Positions 8,227 to 17,998 of a stretch of 64,000 bases of DNA are shown one piece after another; the stretch's first letter is position 1; the number at the start of each line of letters is the position of its first letter. The stretch comes from Methanomicrobia archaeon (lineage in GTDB: Archaea; Methanobacteriota_B; Thermococci; Methanofastidiosales; NM3), in the NCBI GenBank assembly GCA_030603445.1, contig JAUVXU010000002.1, positions 1 to 64,000 of the forward strand, in the 5' to 3' direction. A program made the translations under genes and the position numbers. Under the pieces are notes generated by a model. That model was given only the letters and a program-made list of their open reading frames with translations, had not been told where the DNA came from and did not search any database.

Positions 8227-8613
8227 TTGAAAGTAGAAATAGAAATAGATGTTGATGGGAATATATTCTCTGGCATTATTACAGATTCTTCCAGCCCTAA
8301 AACGGCATCAGAAATTATAAGATCACTACCCCTAAATGGACGCCCCACAAAATGGGGGGGAGAACTTTATTTTCGCGTCCCATTCCATGTAGATGATGAG
8401 AATGCAACAGAAGACTTGAAAATTGGCGACATAGCATTTTGGCCGCCAGGTGATGTCTTGTGCATATTTTTTGGAAAGACGCCAATATCAACAAACGATA
8501 GTCCAAAACCAGCCTCTGCCGTAAACGTTGTTGGATATGTAGATAGTGCTTTGAAATTAAATGATTTTTCAGATGTTAAGAAAATAACAATCCGATTAAA
8601 AGAACACAAATAA
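8227..8613 (+). CDS. Cyclophilin-like fold protein (DUF369/TM1367 type)
   Basis: About 128 residues. It opens LKVEIEIDVDGNIFSGIITD and contains LPLNGRPTKWGGELYFRVPF, GDIAFWPPGDVLCIFFGKTP and a C-terminal DFSDVKKITIRL, the pattern of the small cyclophilin-like beta-barrel family found in archaea and Thermotoga. These lack a proven prolyl isomerase activity. TTG 8227 is preferred over ATG 8194 because AGGTTG lies ahead of it, a TATA-like TTTTTATAC lies at about 8180, and the family normally begins at this strand. It is separate from the array upstream. Role unknown. Confidence 0.7.
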   Translation: MKVEIEIDVDGNIFSGIITDSSSPKTASEIIRSLPLNGRPTKWGGELYFRVPFHVDDENATEDLKIGDIAFWPPGDVLCIFFGKTPISTNDSPKPASAVNVVGYVDSALKLNDFSDVKKITIRLKEHK

Positions 8614-8749
8614 CTTTTTTTAACAAAATTATATTTTTTTTATATCATATGCATTAACAATACGCTTTTCCCTCATACCATAACTACGCCATTGCAGCAA
8701 AGCTAGTTGCAAAGGCCTTTTTTAAATAGGACATGAAAAGGTGGGGAAA

Positions 8750-11251
8750 GTGAAGCTTAAAAAAATAGGGGTGATTATAGCGGGGGCCATGATCATAATT
8801 GCAACATTCACTTGCGCTGTTGCCAGTGAGACGATGGATATAGACAGGAGCTTTTTTATCGATGAAAGGACGGGCAGGAACAATTGCCTGGTAATCGTGG
8901 GGGCAGATGCTGCTGCAGCCGATGTCGTTTCAACTTCAATGATATCTGCACAGATAGGCAGCATGGCATACTACACCGAAGTAATAGAACAATCCTACAA
9001 TGCCGGCACCACGTATGCTGCCACAAAAACACCTGGAAGCGAAAGCTTTGAGGAAAAGATGCCTAACTACAAGAACGGCGGTAATGCGGACGTGTTTTTC
9101 GATGATTTTAGGGACGTATCAATCGACCCTGCATCCTTAGTTGTGCTGCCATATTCCTGCTCTAGCAATTATATAAGCTTAGATGAATTTGGAATAGATG
9201 TCACAGAACCATTGTGGGATTATGATGTCGCGATAAAATTATCAGATAGGCGCTATTCATATGAGATAGTTACGATCGATTTTTCTCCTAAAGGCCCTAG
9301 CTGCATCGATACGTTGCTTGATGCTTGTAACCAGAAAGACTTGAAGATAGTTGCACCGATAGATGACCCCCTGGATGATATGCTAAACTATAGCGGTCTT
9401 GGCGGGATGCTTGATAAATGCCAGACCTACCCCAACATCTACCCGCGCCACTATTGGGGAATGCCATCCAATCACCTAAATTGGCCTTCTCAAATGAACG
9501 ATCTATGCTGCGACCCCATAGGAGGAATATCATATAGAGCGATAGTTGATGGGAAGCTTCCTTTTACCACTGCAAAATACTGGGATGCAATTATTTGCCC
9601 AGAAGGCGAGACTTATAATGTCTGCTGCCCAAATATCCCTGTTCCCGTAAGGCTCTTTTGTAACACGTGCCCGGTGCACTTTCTTGGAGAGGCGTATGAT
9701 GCCATATCTTTTGGGACGGACGCTAATGGTTATGACTATATGCTATATGGCACGCCCGAATGGTACATAGGAGAAATATTCTATCCAGGAGAAGCAAAGG
9801 AATATGCTAACGGATGGACACTTGTTATAGATGACGTGGGCGTATATGAGAACAGTGCCTATATCACAATTATAGGTCCAAATGGCACAAAAAACCAACA
9901 CATCCTGGTGTCTAATGCGCGAACATCGCAATTCCCAAGTGAGGGCGAGGGTGATTTTGTCATTGGCACAAACGAGCCCAATGAGAAGAACGATGCTATA
10001 GCGTATATTCAAAACACGTTTGACATATATTCCCTTTGTGGCGCCAAGACTGGCGAGACCCTTACAGTGGAGCCTTGTTATGAGGGGGGAAATCCTGAGG
10101 GGGAAGTTGTGTTTGCCGTAAAATACTCTAATATGATGATTGGGGCATCAGGGAAATACACAGTGAAATGCCATGTGTACACCCTTACAGGCTGTGGCGC
10201 ACTAAGAGAACAACTGTATCCCGGAATATGTGATGCCAAAGACGGGGCTGCAGTAAGGGTTGGTGGCCTTGAATGGTACTTTGACATCGTGCCTGGGGAC
10301 GATATTGATGTAAATGACCTGGACAATGACATATCTTTATGGGAAAACGGCAATCCAAACTTCGATGCTGCAGATTCTCTAACAATATATGATCCTGTGA
10401 CCAACACGCCGCTTTGTGTGCCTTATCTGGAACTGTGGCTCGCAACGCCTGTGGAACGCACGGCATCGTGCGATGGAGTCGTATTGAAGGTGGCGTTGGA
10501 CTATTGTAGCGGGAAGAACTTCTTTACTATAGGGGTATTAGATGAATGCCCATGTGACTATAAAATAGATGGAGAAATAAAACGCTATGTAACAGCCCCA
10601 AAGCCTCCTGAAACAGTTACTTACCATATAGATATCGACCCTGAAAAACTTGTGAAACTAGACGACGAGATAACACCCAACCTAATGGAAGAGTATAATC
10701 TTATTCTTGTAGGGGGGCCTGCAGCCAACACCATTGTCAAGAAACTTGTAGAGTACAAATACACTTCTGAGGAGAAGTGGGCGACGTCAGAAGGAGAAAT
10801 GGAGCTTCTAAAAGACGTGTATGCAACAGGTAAGGACATCCTTATAGTAGCAGGAAAAGATAGAGGTGGAACAAATCTTGCTGCATGTAACTTAGTAGAG
10901 ATGCTTTTAGAGGCCCCCATATCAGGCACCTGCATAAAGATCGATAGTGTAAATTATAATGATGGCTCATCCCTTAACGATGAGTATGTGGCATTTAAGA
11001 ACGAAGGCGCTCTGGCAGTTGATATGGCCGGGTGGAAGGTCATAAATAAAAAAGGCAATACATTTGTGTTTCCCAAAGGATTTACCATAGGCCCAAACTC
11101 AAAGATAACGCTTCACTCCGGATACGGAACGGACACTTCAACAGACTTATATTGGAAGTTCGCTACCGAGATATGGGATGATGCAGGCGACCAGGTATTT
11201 CTAATAGATAGTAAAAACATTCTGATTGCATCCTTTTTGTACAACAGGTGA
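8750..11251 (+). CDS. S-layer protein with C-terminal lamin-tail domain
   Basis: Surface-layer protein of about 833 residues. GTG 8750 is chosen because AGGTGG lies 5 bases upstream and it gives a clean signal peptide (KLKKIGVIIAGAMIII, cleavage near VASE). The mature N-terminus (FFIDERTGRNNCLVIVGADA, then VVSTSMISAQIGSMAYY) matches methanogen S-layer N-domains. The S-layer C-domain follows (LILVGGPAANTIVKKL, GKDILIVAGKDRGGTNLAA). Unusually, about 90 further residues form a lamin-tail domain (FVFPKGFTIGPNSKITLHSG). Many Cys suggest disulphides. It is paralogous to the protein at 55144-57090, which lacks the tail. It likely forms or decorates the cell wall lattice. Confidence 0.85.
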   Translation: MKLKKIGVIIAGAMIIIATFTCAVASETMDIDRSFFIDERTGRNNCLVIVGADAAAADVVSTSMISAQIGSMAYYTEVIEQSYNAGTTYAATKTPGSESFEEKMPNYKNGGNADVFFDDFRDVSIDPASLVVLPYSCSSNYISLDEFGIDVTEPLWDYDVAIKLSDRRYSYEIVTIDFSPKGPSCIDTLLDACNQKDLKIVAPIDDPLDDMLNYSGLGGMLDKCQTYPNIYPRHYWGMPSNHLNWPSQMNDLCCDPIGGISYRAIVDGKLPFTTAKYWDAIICPEGETYNVCCPNIPVPVRLFCNTCPVHFLGEAYDAISFGTDANGYDYMLYGTPEWYIGEIFYPGEAKEYANGWTLVIDDVGVYENSAYITIIGPNGTKNQHILVSNARTSQFPSEGEGDFVIGTNEPNEKNDAIAYIQNTFDIYSLCGAKTGETLTVEPCYEGGNPEGEVVFAVKYSNMMIGASGKYTVKCHVYTLTGCGALREQLYPGICDAKDGAAVRVGGLEWYFDIVPGDDIDVNDLDNDISLWENGNPNFDAADSLTIYDPVTNTPLCVPYLELWLATPVERTASCDGVVLKVALDYCSGKNFFTIGVLDECPCDYKIDGEIKRYVTAPKPPETVTYHIDIDPEKLVKLDDEITPNLMEEYNLILVGGPAANTIVKKLVEYKYTSEEKWATSEGEMELLKDVYATGKDILIVAGKDRGGTNLAACNLVEMLLEAPISGTCIKIDSVNYNDGSSLNDEYVAFKNEGALAVDMAGWKVINKKGNTFVFPKGFTIGPNSKITLHSGYGTDTSTDLYWKFATEIWDDAGDQVFLIDSKNILIASFLYNR

Positions 11252-11299
11252 CCACAAACCCAAAATAGAATAAAGCAACATAATCAATATAGGGATAAT

Positions 11300-11737
11300 A
11301 TGGGTAAGGAACACAAGTACGAAACTACAGTTGTGTGGGCTGAAAAAAAGAAAGGAATTGTCTCGTTTGAAGATATTAAGAAGGAAAAGATAGAGGTGGC
11401 TGTTGCCCCTGAATTTATGGGCCATGTACACATCACTACCCCCGAGGACCTATATGTATCATCATTGAACGCGTGCATGATGTCTTATGTGATAGGCCTT
11501 GTTGAAAAGATGCGTATAAAACTTATTTCATATACATCTAAGGCCACGGGTTTGCTTTCAGAAAGCGGAATCGATTTTGTATTCTCAACTATCAGGCTTG
11601 ATATTACAGTTATAGTGAAAAGCGAAAAAGACGCCAAGAAGATGCGAAGAGCTATTGAGATGTCAGAAAAGGGATGTTACATTTCAAACTCCATACGAAC
11701 AAACGTCGAGGTAAATGCCGAGATATTAGTAGAATAA
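11300..11737 (+). CDS. OsmC-family peroxide reductase-like protein
   Basis: A 145-residue OsmC/Ohr-type protein. The two conserved cysteines are Cys59 in SSLNACMMSYVIGL and Cys126 in SEKGCYISNSI, the positions expected for thiol-dependent peroxidase activity. Residues 1-50 form the N-terminal beta part. The start is ATG 11300 after GGGATAAT. It lies 48 bp downstream of the S-layer gene and might be co-transcribed, with no obvious functional link. Predicted to detoxify organic or lipid hydroperoxides in the cytoplasm; the reductant is unknown. Confidence 0.82.
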   Translation: MGKEHKYETTVVWAEKKKGIVSFEDIKKEKIEVAVAPEFMGHVHITTPEDLYVSSLNACMMSYVIGLVEKMRIKLISYTSKATGLLSESGIDFVFSTIRLDITVIVKSEKDAKKMRRAIEMSEKGCYISNSIRTNVEVNAEILVE

Positions 11738-11865
11738 GATCTCCTTTAGTTTTTCGGTCGGCTTAAATATATTTTATAAATACAGCCCACTTAAGCTCTT
11801 TTCATATATTATTAACCCTTATAAAAAACCTTAACATTTTTATATGGGTCCATCAAACTCACACT

Positions 11866-12147
11866 ATGGCCAAACAAGTTAAAGCATCACATATACTTGT
11901 CCCAGGACAAGGAAAAGCACAGGAACTATTAGATAAGATAAACGCTGGAGAAAGCTTTGAGGAGATTGCAAAGAATCATTCCACCTGCCCTTCAGGAAAA
12001 CGGGGCGGGGACCTGGGTTACTTCGGCAGAGGCAAGATGATAAAGGAATTTGAAAAAGCAGCCTTTGACAATGAAAAGGGCTCGATAGTAGGGCCTGTAA
12101 AAACGCAGTTTGGTTGGCATATTATAAAAGTAACAGACAAAAAATAA
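11866..12147 (+). CDS. Parvulin-type peptidyl-prolyl isomerase
   Basis: A 93-residue single-domain parvulin (rotamase). Family signatures are VKASHILVPG at the N-terminus, the CPSGKRGGDLGYFGRG loop in the middle, FEKAAFD, and GPVKTQFGWHIIKVTD at the C-terminus. No signal peptide, so it acts in the cytoplasm as a folding helper. TATA-like TTTTTATATG at about 11838 lies roughly 27 bases ahead of the ATG, so the mRNA is probably leaderless. The size matches stand-alone archaeal parvulins. Confidence 0.92.
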   Translation: MAKQVKASHILVPGQGKAQELLDKINAGESFEEIAKNHSTCPSGKRGGDLGYFGRGKMIKEFEKAAFDNEKGSIVGPVKTQFGWHIIKVTDKK

Positions 12148-12313
12148 TATCCATACCATTTCTTCTTTTTTTAAAAATATTTGTATCGCAATATTTTCAC
12201 CATACATAGCGATATTGCTAGCGTTTTTTGTCTTGCGGCCATATGATTTTAGTACTGTACTTTGAAAAGTATTAAAAACATACTTTGCCATTATGTAAAA
12301 GAGGCGAAAATAG

Positions 12314-12889
12314 ATGAATAAGAACATAAAAACAATTTTTGTAATATTAATGCTCACTGCAACTATCTTAGCAGGTTGCATAAGCGGGGGAGAAAGCTCT
12401 AGTGAAGCTTTTGATGGATCTGCAGAATCCCTGCTTCTGACAAAAGACGACCTTCCTGAAAAGTACGGTGAATTCTTTGAAGTAGAACAGATAACAGACG
12501 CAGAAGAACTGTTTTCTGATAACACCACAGGCCCGAAACTGGGTTTTAAGGAAGCATACGCTGTAACTTCGATGTTTTTTGATGAAGAATTCAACTTTGG
12601 CATCTTTGCACAGCTTGTTATACGTTTCGAACTAGACAAGATGGACCAAGTACTAGGCGAATACAAGGCATCCCAAGAAGAAGACAATGAAGAGTTTGAA
12701 TCCGTAGACTTTGGAAAGATAGGCGATGAGACATACGGGATAAAGATAACTGATGAAGAATTTGGTTCAGAGCTCTACCAGATTGCTTTTATTAAAAAGG
12801 ACATTATGGTAGTGTTGATAGTAACCGGGGAAGAAGATTCTAAGGCTTTTATCAAAGATTTAGCAGAAAATATCGAATCGCGCATATAA
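12314..12889 (+). CDS. Predicted lipoprotein of unknown function
   Basis: 191 residues. A hydrophobic N-terminal segment ends in the lipobox LAGC (Cys about 21), followed by a Ser/Gly/Glu-rich linker, as in archaeal lipoproteins. The rest is an acidic globular domain (LLTKDDLPEKYGEFFEVEQI; YQIAFIKKDIMVVLIVTG). SD GAGGCGAAAATAG precedes the ATG. I cannot assign a family beyond surface-anchored lipoprotein. It is followed 50 bp later by a small membrane protein on the same strand. Confidence 0.75.
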   Translation: MNKNIKTIFVILMLTATILAGCISGGESSSEAFDGSAESLLLTKDDLPEKYGEFFEVEQITDAEELFSDNTTGPKLGFKEAYAVTSMFFDEEFNFGIFAQLVIRFELDKMDQVLGEYKASQEEDNEEFESVDFGKIGDETYGIKITDEEFGSELYQIAFIKKDIMVVLIVTGEEDSKAFIKDLAENIESRI

Positions 12890-12939
12890 ATTGAGATAAG
12901 ACAAATACACTTTTTAGATAATGAAGAGTTGATGATAAG

Positions 12940-13152
12940 ATGAACAAATTACAGTATGGGGGCATATTAGTCTCATGTATGGGGGCACTGCTGCTCCTTG
13001 CATGGACGATACTAAGGGCATCAGAAAATATAAATTTGCCAACAACTATCCAAGTAGCTTTGCTGTTTTTTGTTGGGGGAATAGTAATAGTACTTGCCTC
13101 CCTCATCTACGAGAGAAGCAAGGATGTAAAAGAAGAGAAGTTCCCTAAATGA
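12940..13152 (+). CDS. Small two-helix membrane protein (DUF131/TIGR00304-like)
   Basis: 70 residues with two predicted membrane helices (GGILVSCMGALLLLAWTIL and VALLFFVGGIVIVLASLIY) and a charged C-terminal tail. Size and topology fit the archaeal DUF131 family. SD-like GATGATAAG precedes the ATG. It overlaps the 3' end of the convergent CoA-transferase gene by eight bases. Function unknown. Confidence 0.65.
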   Translation: MNKLQYGGILVSCMGALLLLAWTILRASENINLPTTIQVALLFFVGGIVIVLASLIYERSKDVKEEKFPK

Positions 13153-14329
13153 TCTTTTCCTTCTCAAACTCATCTATTTCTTCAGCAGAATATCCGAGCT
13201 CTTCAAGCACTTCTCTGGTGTGCTCACCAAGCACTGCGGGCGGTATGCGCAGAGACCCTGGATCTTCTTTATATTTTACAGGTATGCCAGTATGCTTGAA
13301 CTTGCCTATGACTGGGTGATCGAACTCCTGCACCATCTCCCTGAAAAGAACATGCTCGTCCGTAAGCACGCGATCTATGGTGTTAATCGGGCCGCATGGA
13401 ACACCTGCAGCAGTAAGCTTTTCTAGCCACTCATCGCCAGACCTAGTCATAAGGACCTCCTCCATCATAGGTACGACTATGGCCCTGTTTTTCACGCGAT
13501 CGTCATTGGTCTTCATGACTTTATCGTCTTTCCATTCTGGTTTTTCCATAACATCGCACAGTATCTGCCACAGTTTGTCTGAGCCGGCCGCGATGTTTAT
13601 GAATATATCCTTAGTATTGAAAGCTTGGTATGGAACTATCAGCGGATGTGCTGACCCCATTTTCTCTGCCACTTCCCCTGTAGCGAAGTATCTCCCCGCC
13701 TGGAATGTAAGCCAAGATACCATACAATCAAGCATTGAAATATCTATGTGATCTCCCTTACCAGTTATCTGCCTCCGATAGAGCGAACCAGCAACGCCAA
13801 ATGCGGCAAACATCCCTGATGCAATATCTGTTACAGGCAGGCCTACCTTTACTGGTTCGCCGCCCTTTTCTCCAGTAATGCTCATAATGCCGCACATTCC
13901 CTGGATTACCTGGTCGTAACCTGGGCGTTTCATGTACGGCCCGTCTTGCCCAAATCCGGAGATTGACGCATACACGATTTTTGGATTTACCTTCTTGACG
14001 CTCTCGTAGTCTATTCCAAGGCGCATGGTAACGCCCGGTCTGAAGTTTTCCAAGACAACATCGGCATCCCTAACGAGCTTGAAGAATATTTCCTTACCTC
14101 GCTCATCCTTCAAATTCAACGTAACGCTCTTCTTATTCCTGTTGACACTAATGAAATATGATGAAACGCCATTAACAAAAGGGGGGCCCCATGCCCTGGA
14201 ATTGTCTCCTATACCCGGCACCTCTATTTTGATAATATCGGCCCCCTGGTCGCCTAACATCGTAGATGTGAACGGCCCAGAAAGTGCCTGTGTCAGGTCT
14301 ATGATCTTTATTCCTTCAAATACGCTCAT
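13145..14329 (-). CDS. CoA-transferase, CaiB/BaiF family (family III)
   Basis: A 394-residue family III CoA-transferase, which moves CoA between carboxylic acids through enzyme-bound aspartyl-CoA intermediates. Seen: KIIDLTQALSGPFTSTMLGD and DIIKIEVPGIGDNSR at the N-terminus, ENFRPGVTMRLGIDYE, and the catalytic Asp in VGLPVTDIASGMFAAFG (about 169). The C-terminus is typical (LGEHTREVLEELGYS). The substrate cannot be read from sequence; relatives act on formate/oxalate, carnitine or succinate/benzylsuccinate. No partner lyase or dehydratase is nearby. This family is common in bacteria and some archaea but not part of core methanogenesis, so transfer is possible. Confidence 0.9.
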   Translation of the reverse strand: MSVFEGIKIIDLTQALSGPFTSTMLGDQGADIIKIEVPGIGDNSRAWGPPFVNGVSSYFISVNRNKKSVTLNLKDERGKEIFFKLVRDADVVLENFRPGVTMRLGIDYESVKKVNPKIVYASISGFGQDGPYMKRPGYDQVIQGMCGIMSITGEKGGEPVKVGLPVTDIASGMFAAFGVAGSLYRRQITGKGDHIDISMLDCMVSWLTFQAGRYFATGEVAEKMGSAHPLIVPYQAFNTKDIFINIAAGSDKLWQILCDVMEKPEWKDDKVMKTNDDRVKNRAIVVPMMEEVLMTRSGDEWLEKLTAAGVPCGPINTIDRVLTDEHVLFREMVQEFDHPVIGKFKHTGIPVKYKEDPGSLRIPPAVLGEHTREVLEELGYSAEEIDEFEKEKII

Positions 14330-14476
14330 TATTACACCAAGGAAGGATTGACAGATTATATAATATAAAACTTGTGGAACCTATAATTTACATTATTTAT
14401 ACAATTCTTAATATTAAAAATATAACAAACATAGTACAAAAAAGTTTTAAAGGAATTACGTGATTGGGAAGATAGT

Positions 14477-14553
14477 GGGCTCGTGGATTAGTTCGGAATA
14501 TCGCTGCCTTCGCAAGGCAGAGACCTCGGGTTCAAATCCCGACGAGTCCACCA
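14477..14553 (+). tRNA. tRNA-Ala (anticodon CGC)
   Basis: Acceptor stem GGGCTCG pairs with CGAGTCC and includes the G3-U70 pair that specifies alanine. Anticodon stem CTGCC/GGCAG encloses loop TTCGCAA, giving CGC. T-arm TCGGG-TTCAAAT-CCCGA. Discriminator A at 14550 and encoded CCA at 14551-14553. No intron. Confidence 0.97.
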
Positions 14554-14579
14554 CATTTTTCATAATAAAAACGTGCAGA

Positions 14580-15515
14580 TCAGACATCGACCTGCAGTCC
14601 AAGCTTTTTCTCAAATTCCTTGTACCTGTTGCGCACTGTGACCTCTGTGACCTTTGCCACCTCTGCCACTTCTTTTTGTGTTCGTCGCTCCCCTTCCTGG
14701 ATGCTTGCGATGTAGAGTGCGGCAGCAGATGTGCCCATTGGGCCCTTTCCGGAAGTAAGGCCTGATTTAAACGCCATTTGCAATATCTCAATAGCTCTTC
14801 GCTGCACCTTGGGGGAAAGGCCAAGTTTGGATGAGAATCGAGGTAGGTAGCTAACAGGATTTGTTGGTGCAAGCTCGAGGCGCAGTTGGAATGATATGAA
14901 TCTATAGCTTCTTCCTATCTCCTTGCGCGATACATGCGACACCTCTTCTATCTCATTTAGTGTTCTTGGGATGCCAGCCTTTCTGCAGGCAGCATAAACT
15001 GATGCCGCAGTGACACTTTCAATAGAACGCCCGCGTATTAGGCCTGCTTCAAGCGCATTTCTATATACTACAGCAGCGTCCTCCTTGATAGTGTTTGGAA
15101 GGCGTAAATTTGAGCACAATCTGTTTAATTCCACCAAAGCAAATGATAGGTTGCGTTCCGCAGCATCATTTACCCTTATCCTTTTTTGCCATTTCCTCAA
15201 ACGATAAATCTGGGATCTGTTCCCCGAACTAATATCTTTTCCATAGATGTCCCTGTCTCGCCAATCAATCATTGTAGACAATCCTTTGTCATGGATCGTA
15301 AAAGTTGAAGGCGCACCCGTTCTCGCCCGGTTGTTTTTCTGGTCAAGGTCAAATGCTCGCCACTCAGGCCCCCTATCAATGATATCCTTCTTTATAACAA
15401 GTCCGCAGTCTAAGCACACAGTTTCAGCCCTGTTGAAATCTTTGATAAGTCGTGAGCTCCCACAATCAGGACATGTTGCACTATATTTTGGTTCCTTCAC
15501 GTCTGTATCGACCAT
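14580..15515 (-). CDS. tfb: Transcription initiation factor TFB
   Basis: A 311-residue archaeal homologue of TFIIB, which recruits RNA polymerase to TBP-bound promoters and contacts the BRE. N-terminal zinc ribbon with [10 protein letters not shown] and CLDCGLVI (residues 15-40), B-finger/linker with GPEWRAFD and the [16 protein letters not shown] block, then two cyclin-like repeats (about 120-210 and 215-305) ending in a HTH ([20 protein letters not shown]). It lies between tRNA-Ala and tRNA-Gly. Full length with all motifs intact. Confidence 0.97.
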   Translation of the reverse strand: MVDTDVKEPKYSATCPDCGSSRLIKDFNRAETVCLDCGLVIKKDIIDRGPEWRAFDLDQKNNRARTGAPSTFTIHDKGLSTMIDWRDRDIYGKDISSGNRSQIYRLRKWQKRIRVNDAAERNLSFALVELNRLCSNLRLPNTIKEDAAVVYRNALEAGLIRGRSIESVTAASVYAACRKAGIPRTLNEIEEVSHVSRKEIGRSYRFISFQLRLELAPTNPVSYLPRFSSKLGLSPKVQRRAIEILQMAFKSGLTSGKGPMGTSAAALYIASIQEGERRTQKEVAEVAKVTEVTVRNRYKEFEKKLGLQVDV

Positions 15516-15749
15516 ATTAATACCTCGTTTTATAAATAAGAAAATGTGCCAACAAGTGCATATAATAAACTATGTCGGTAACATTTTAACAGAAATATTT
15601 ATATACGCATTGATTAACACTTTATAAATGTTTCGGTAAATCTTTTATTGATATACATTTATTTGTATAAAAAATAAGGCTTTTTTGTATATTCGTCCAT
15701 TGTTGCAATGGAAAAATTTATATTTTAATATCTTTGATGAGGGTGTAGC

Positions 15750-15823
15750 GCGGCTATAGTCTAGTGGTAGGACGGAGGCTTCCCAAGCCTTTAGCGCGGG
15801 TTCGAATCCCGCTAGCCGCACCA
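15750..15823 (+). tRNA. tRNA-Gly (anticodon CCC)
   Basis: Acceptor stem GCGGCTA/TAGCCGC, D-stem GTC/GAC, anticodon stem GAGGC/GCCTT with loop TTCCCAA giving CCC, T-arm CGGG-TTCGAAT-CCCG, discriminator A at 15820 and encoded CCA. No intron. Confidence 0.97.
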
Positions 15824-15900
15824 TACATGATCTCATGAAAACTTATATTTCTTTATAACATATTTTTAAATAAGATAACAAGTGATATCAGGTGCGAAAA

Positions 15901-16338
15901 TTAATCCTCGTTCTCTGAATCACGTAAATACTGGCAATACATCCCTATGTTCTTAATGCGTTTTACAAAGTTCTCAACAGACTTTTCCACATAAAGATTC
16001 GCCCCAAGGCCGTAGCTTTTCTCTATATCTTTTATATCTGCTGATGTTGTTAGCATTATAACGGGTATGTCCCTTGTATCTTCGTTGTTCTTTACCCACT
16101 CAAGAACTTCAAGTCCATTTAGTTTAGGAAGTTTTATATCAAGCAGTATCATGCCTAGTAAAGAAATATCATTGCCAGCATGCTCTCCTTCTCCTTGTAG
16201 ATAATCAAGAGCTTTTTTTCCATCATCAACCCAGTCCACTGTGTTAGATGCCCACGATTTTTTAAGCTCCCTCATGATCAAATGGGCATGATCAGGCTCA
16301 TCTTCTACTAGAAGTATTTTGAAATTTTCAGATTTCAT
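15901..16338 (-). CDS. Stand-alone response regulator (receiver only)
   Basis: A 145-residue single receiver domain of the Rcp1-like type. Acidic pocket at VEDEPDH (12-13), phospho-acceptor Asp67 in MILLDIKLPKLNG, Thr in VIMLTTSAD, and the conserved Lys in YVEKSVENF. It has no output domain, so it works by protein contact or as a phosphate relay. It overlaps the 3' end of the histidine kinase gene at 16328 by 11 bases, so the two form a cognate pair. Confidence 0.92.
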   Translation of the reverse strand: MKSENFKILLVEDEPDHAHLIMRELKKSWASNTVDWVDDGKKALDYLQGEGEHAGNDISLLGMILLDIKLPKLNGLEVLEWVKNNEDTRDIPVIMLTTSADIKDIEKSYGLGANLYVEKSVENFVKRIKNIGMYCQYLRDSENED

Positions 16339-17518
16339 TGCTATTTCCCTCCTCTTTAGGAATGGTGAAGTAAAAAGTACTTCCCTGCCCTTTTTTGCTT
16401 TTAACCCAAATATTACCTTTATTATTTGATAGTATACGTTTAGTCAATGCCAGCCCAATGCCGGTTCCTTTTGTATCAATATCATATAATCTCTCAAACA
16501 CTTTAAAAATTTTCTCCGTATTTTTCGGATTTATCCCTACACCATTGTCTTTCACATAAAATGTATGGCACTCTTCGGAGCTATCATACCCTACTTCGAT
16601 AGCAGGACTTTTTTGGTCCCCCATGTACATAAACGCATTCCTAATAACATTATCAAACACCTCGTAGATATGGGGGCGCATAAAAATTATTGTAGGAAGA
16701 GCATCAGACACTGTAATGCTAAGATTTTCAATAGGATATTTTACAGAGCAGCTCGAGATTATCTCTTGGACCAGTGCTGACACGTCTATTCTCTCTTTTG
16801 AAAAATCATTCCTGTCTGCCCTGGAGAATTTTAGCAAATCATTTATCAACATGCCCATTTTGTCCGAGTTTGCCCTTATGCGTTCGATATAGTACAAACC
16901 TTCTTTTCCCAAAACTTCATGAAAATCCTCATAAAGTATGTTGGTCATGCCTTGAAGCGCATTTAGTGGCGACTTCAGATCATGTGAAACATTGTATACG
17001 AGTCGCTGCATTTCCTCGTTCCTCTCTTCAAGTTCTTGTGTTTGTATGGGGGAGGGGCCTTTTGATGATATATCGTTTGGGGATTTATCGACAAAAACGA
17101 TGATTATATCTGAAGCCTCAAACATATTAAGGTCAAGCATCTGCTTATTGCCCCCACACCTGCTGCAAAATCCTCTTATAGTATGGCTTTTGCCTGTTGT
17201 AGCAACCTTGGAAAGGGGCTCTAGAAGCATATCATGCCATAAAGAAGAAACATCTCTAAGGGTATTGTTTTTGATGCCTACGGAAGGAAGATGGCACATC
17301 GCGATTGCAGAGTTGTTTATATCTTTGATAACAAAATCGTATATGTCCCCATGATTGTCAGGTAAAGGGGATAGCAATATTATCCCTAGTGGAGACTTTT
17401 CAAAGACCTCTTGCAGCTTTAGGCATTTTGCTGCATCATTCCCTTTACTATTGCCCTCCCCTATAATAACAATCCTCCATTTAGATGTATGATACCAATA
17501 ATATAAGTCTATTTCCAT
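16328..17518 (-). CDS. PAS-like sensor histidine kinase
   Basis: A 396-residue soluble kinase. Residues about 30-150 resemble a PAS sensor (VFEKSPLGIILLSPLPDNHG; LNMFEASDIIIVFVD) with Cys residues in RGFCSRCGG that could bind metal or act in redox sensing. A short coiled coil (ELEERNEEMQRLVYN) leads to the H-box VSHDLKSPLNALQG, then N-box VIRNAFMYMG, G1 KDNGVGI and G2 GTGIGLALTKRIL. There are no membrane segments. The response regulator gene follows with an 11-base overlap. The signal is unknown; the CxxC is suggestive only. Confidence 0.9.
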   Translation of the reverse strand: MEIDLYYWYHTSKWRIVIIGEGNSKGNDAAKCLKLQEVFEKSPLGIILLSPLPDNHGDIYDFVIKDINNSAIAMCHLPSVGIKNNTLRDVSSLWHDMLLEPLSKVATTGKSHTIRGFCSRCGGNKQMLDLNMFEASDIIIVFVDKSPNDISSKGPSPIQTQELEERNEEMQRLVYNVSHDLKSPLNALQGMTNILYEDFHEVLGKEGLYYIERIRANSDKMGMLINDLLKFSRADRNDFSKERIDVSALVQEIISSCSVKYPIENLSITVSDALPTIIFMRPHIYEVFDNVIRNAFMYMGDQKSPAIEVGYDSSEECHTFYVKDNGVGINPKNTEKIFKVFERLYDIDTKGTGIGLALTKRILSNNKGNIWVKSKKGQGSTFYFTIPKEEGNSNEI

Positions 17519-17641
17519 AGAAAAAACTAACTATCTATAAAAGTGACGTGAAAATATATTTAATTTTTTCGTTTCATGGCCACAAATTACAAAATTATTA
17601 CAGAAACCTTTTTAAAGAATTTTTACTTTTTGACTATCAGT

Positions 17642-17716
17642 GGGACCGTAGGGTAGCTTGGCCAATCCTTCTGGCTTTGGGAGCCAGTGACTCGCGTTCA
17701 AATCGCGGCGGTCCCA
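17642..17716 (+). tRNA. tRNA-Pro (anticodon TGG)
   Basis: Acceptor GGGACCG/CGGTCCC, anticodon stem CTGGC/GCCAG with loop TTTGGGA giving TGG, T-arm CGCG-TTCAAAT-CGCG, discriminator A at 17716. CCA is not encoded (next bases CTA), unlike the other two tRNAs here. No intron. Confidence 0.96.
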
Positions 17717-17998
17717 CTAATTTTTCCATATAGCACTTCAAATACAACATAGAGGCACCACAGCCTTCTTTTCAATATACATATTCTCAATAATGGCGCC
17801 ACTGGACCAGCACTTGTATTCTTCAAAACTCCAATGTGCGAGGGCTACGCCCCCATTACATAAGCCCATAATTTAGCAAACGTGTTCCTATTAGGATAAA
17901 TTATGCAACGTCTAAACATACATCATTGCAATGTTACAGTTCCATTGACGCATATATTTTATGTCACTTTATGGCGTCACAAATATTGGTGAATCCAA

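Noticed and set aside
17717-17998. Possible gene or RNA between tRNA-Pro and the nuclease
   Set aside because: No open frame with a start signal and no clear stem structure; only the nuclease promoter near 17951 is supported.
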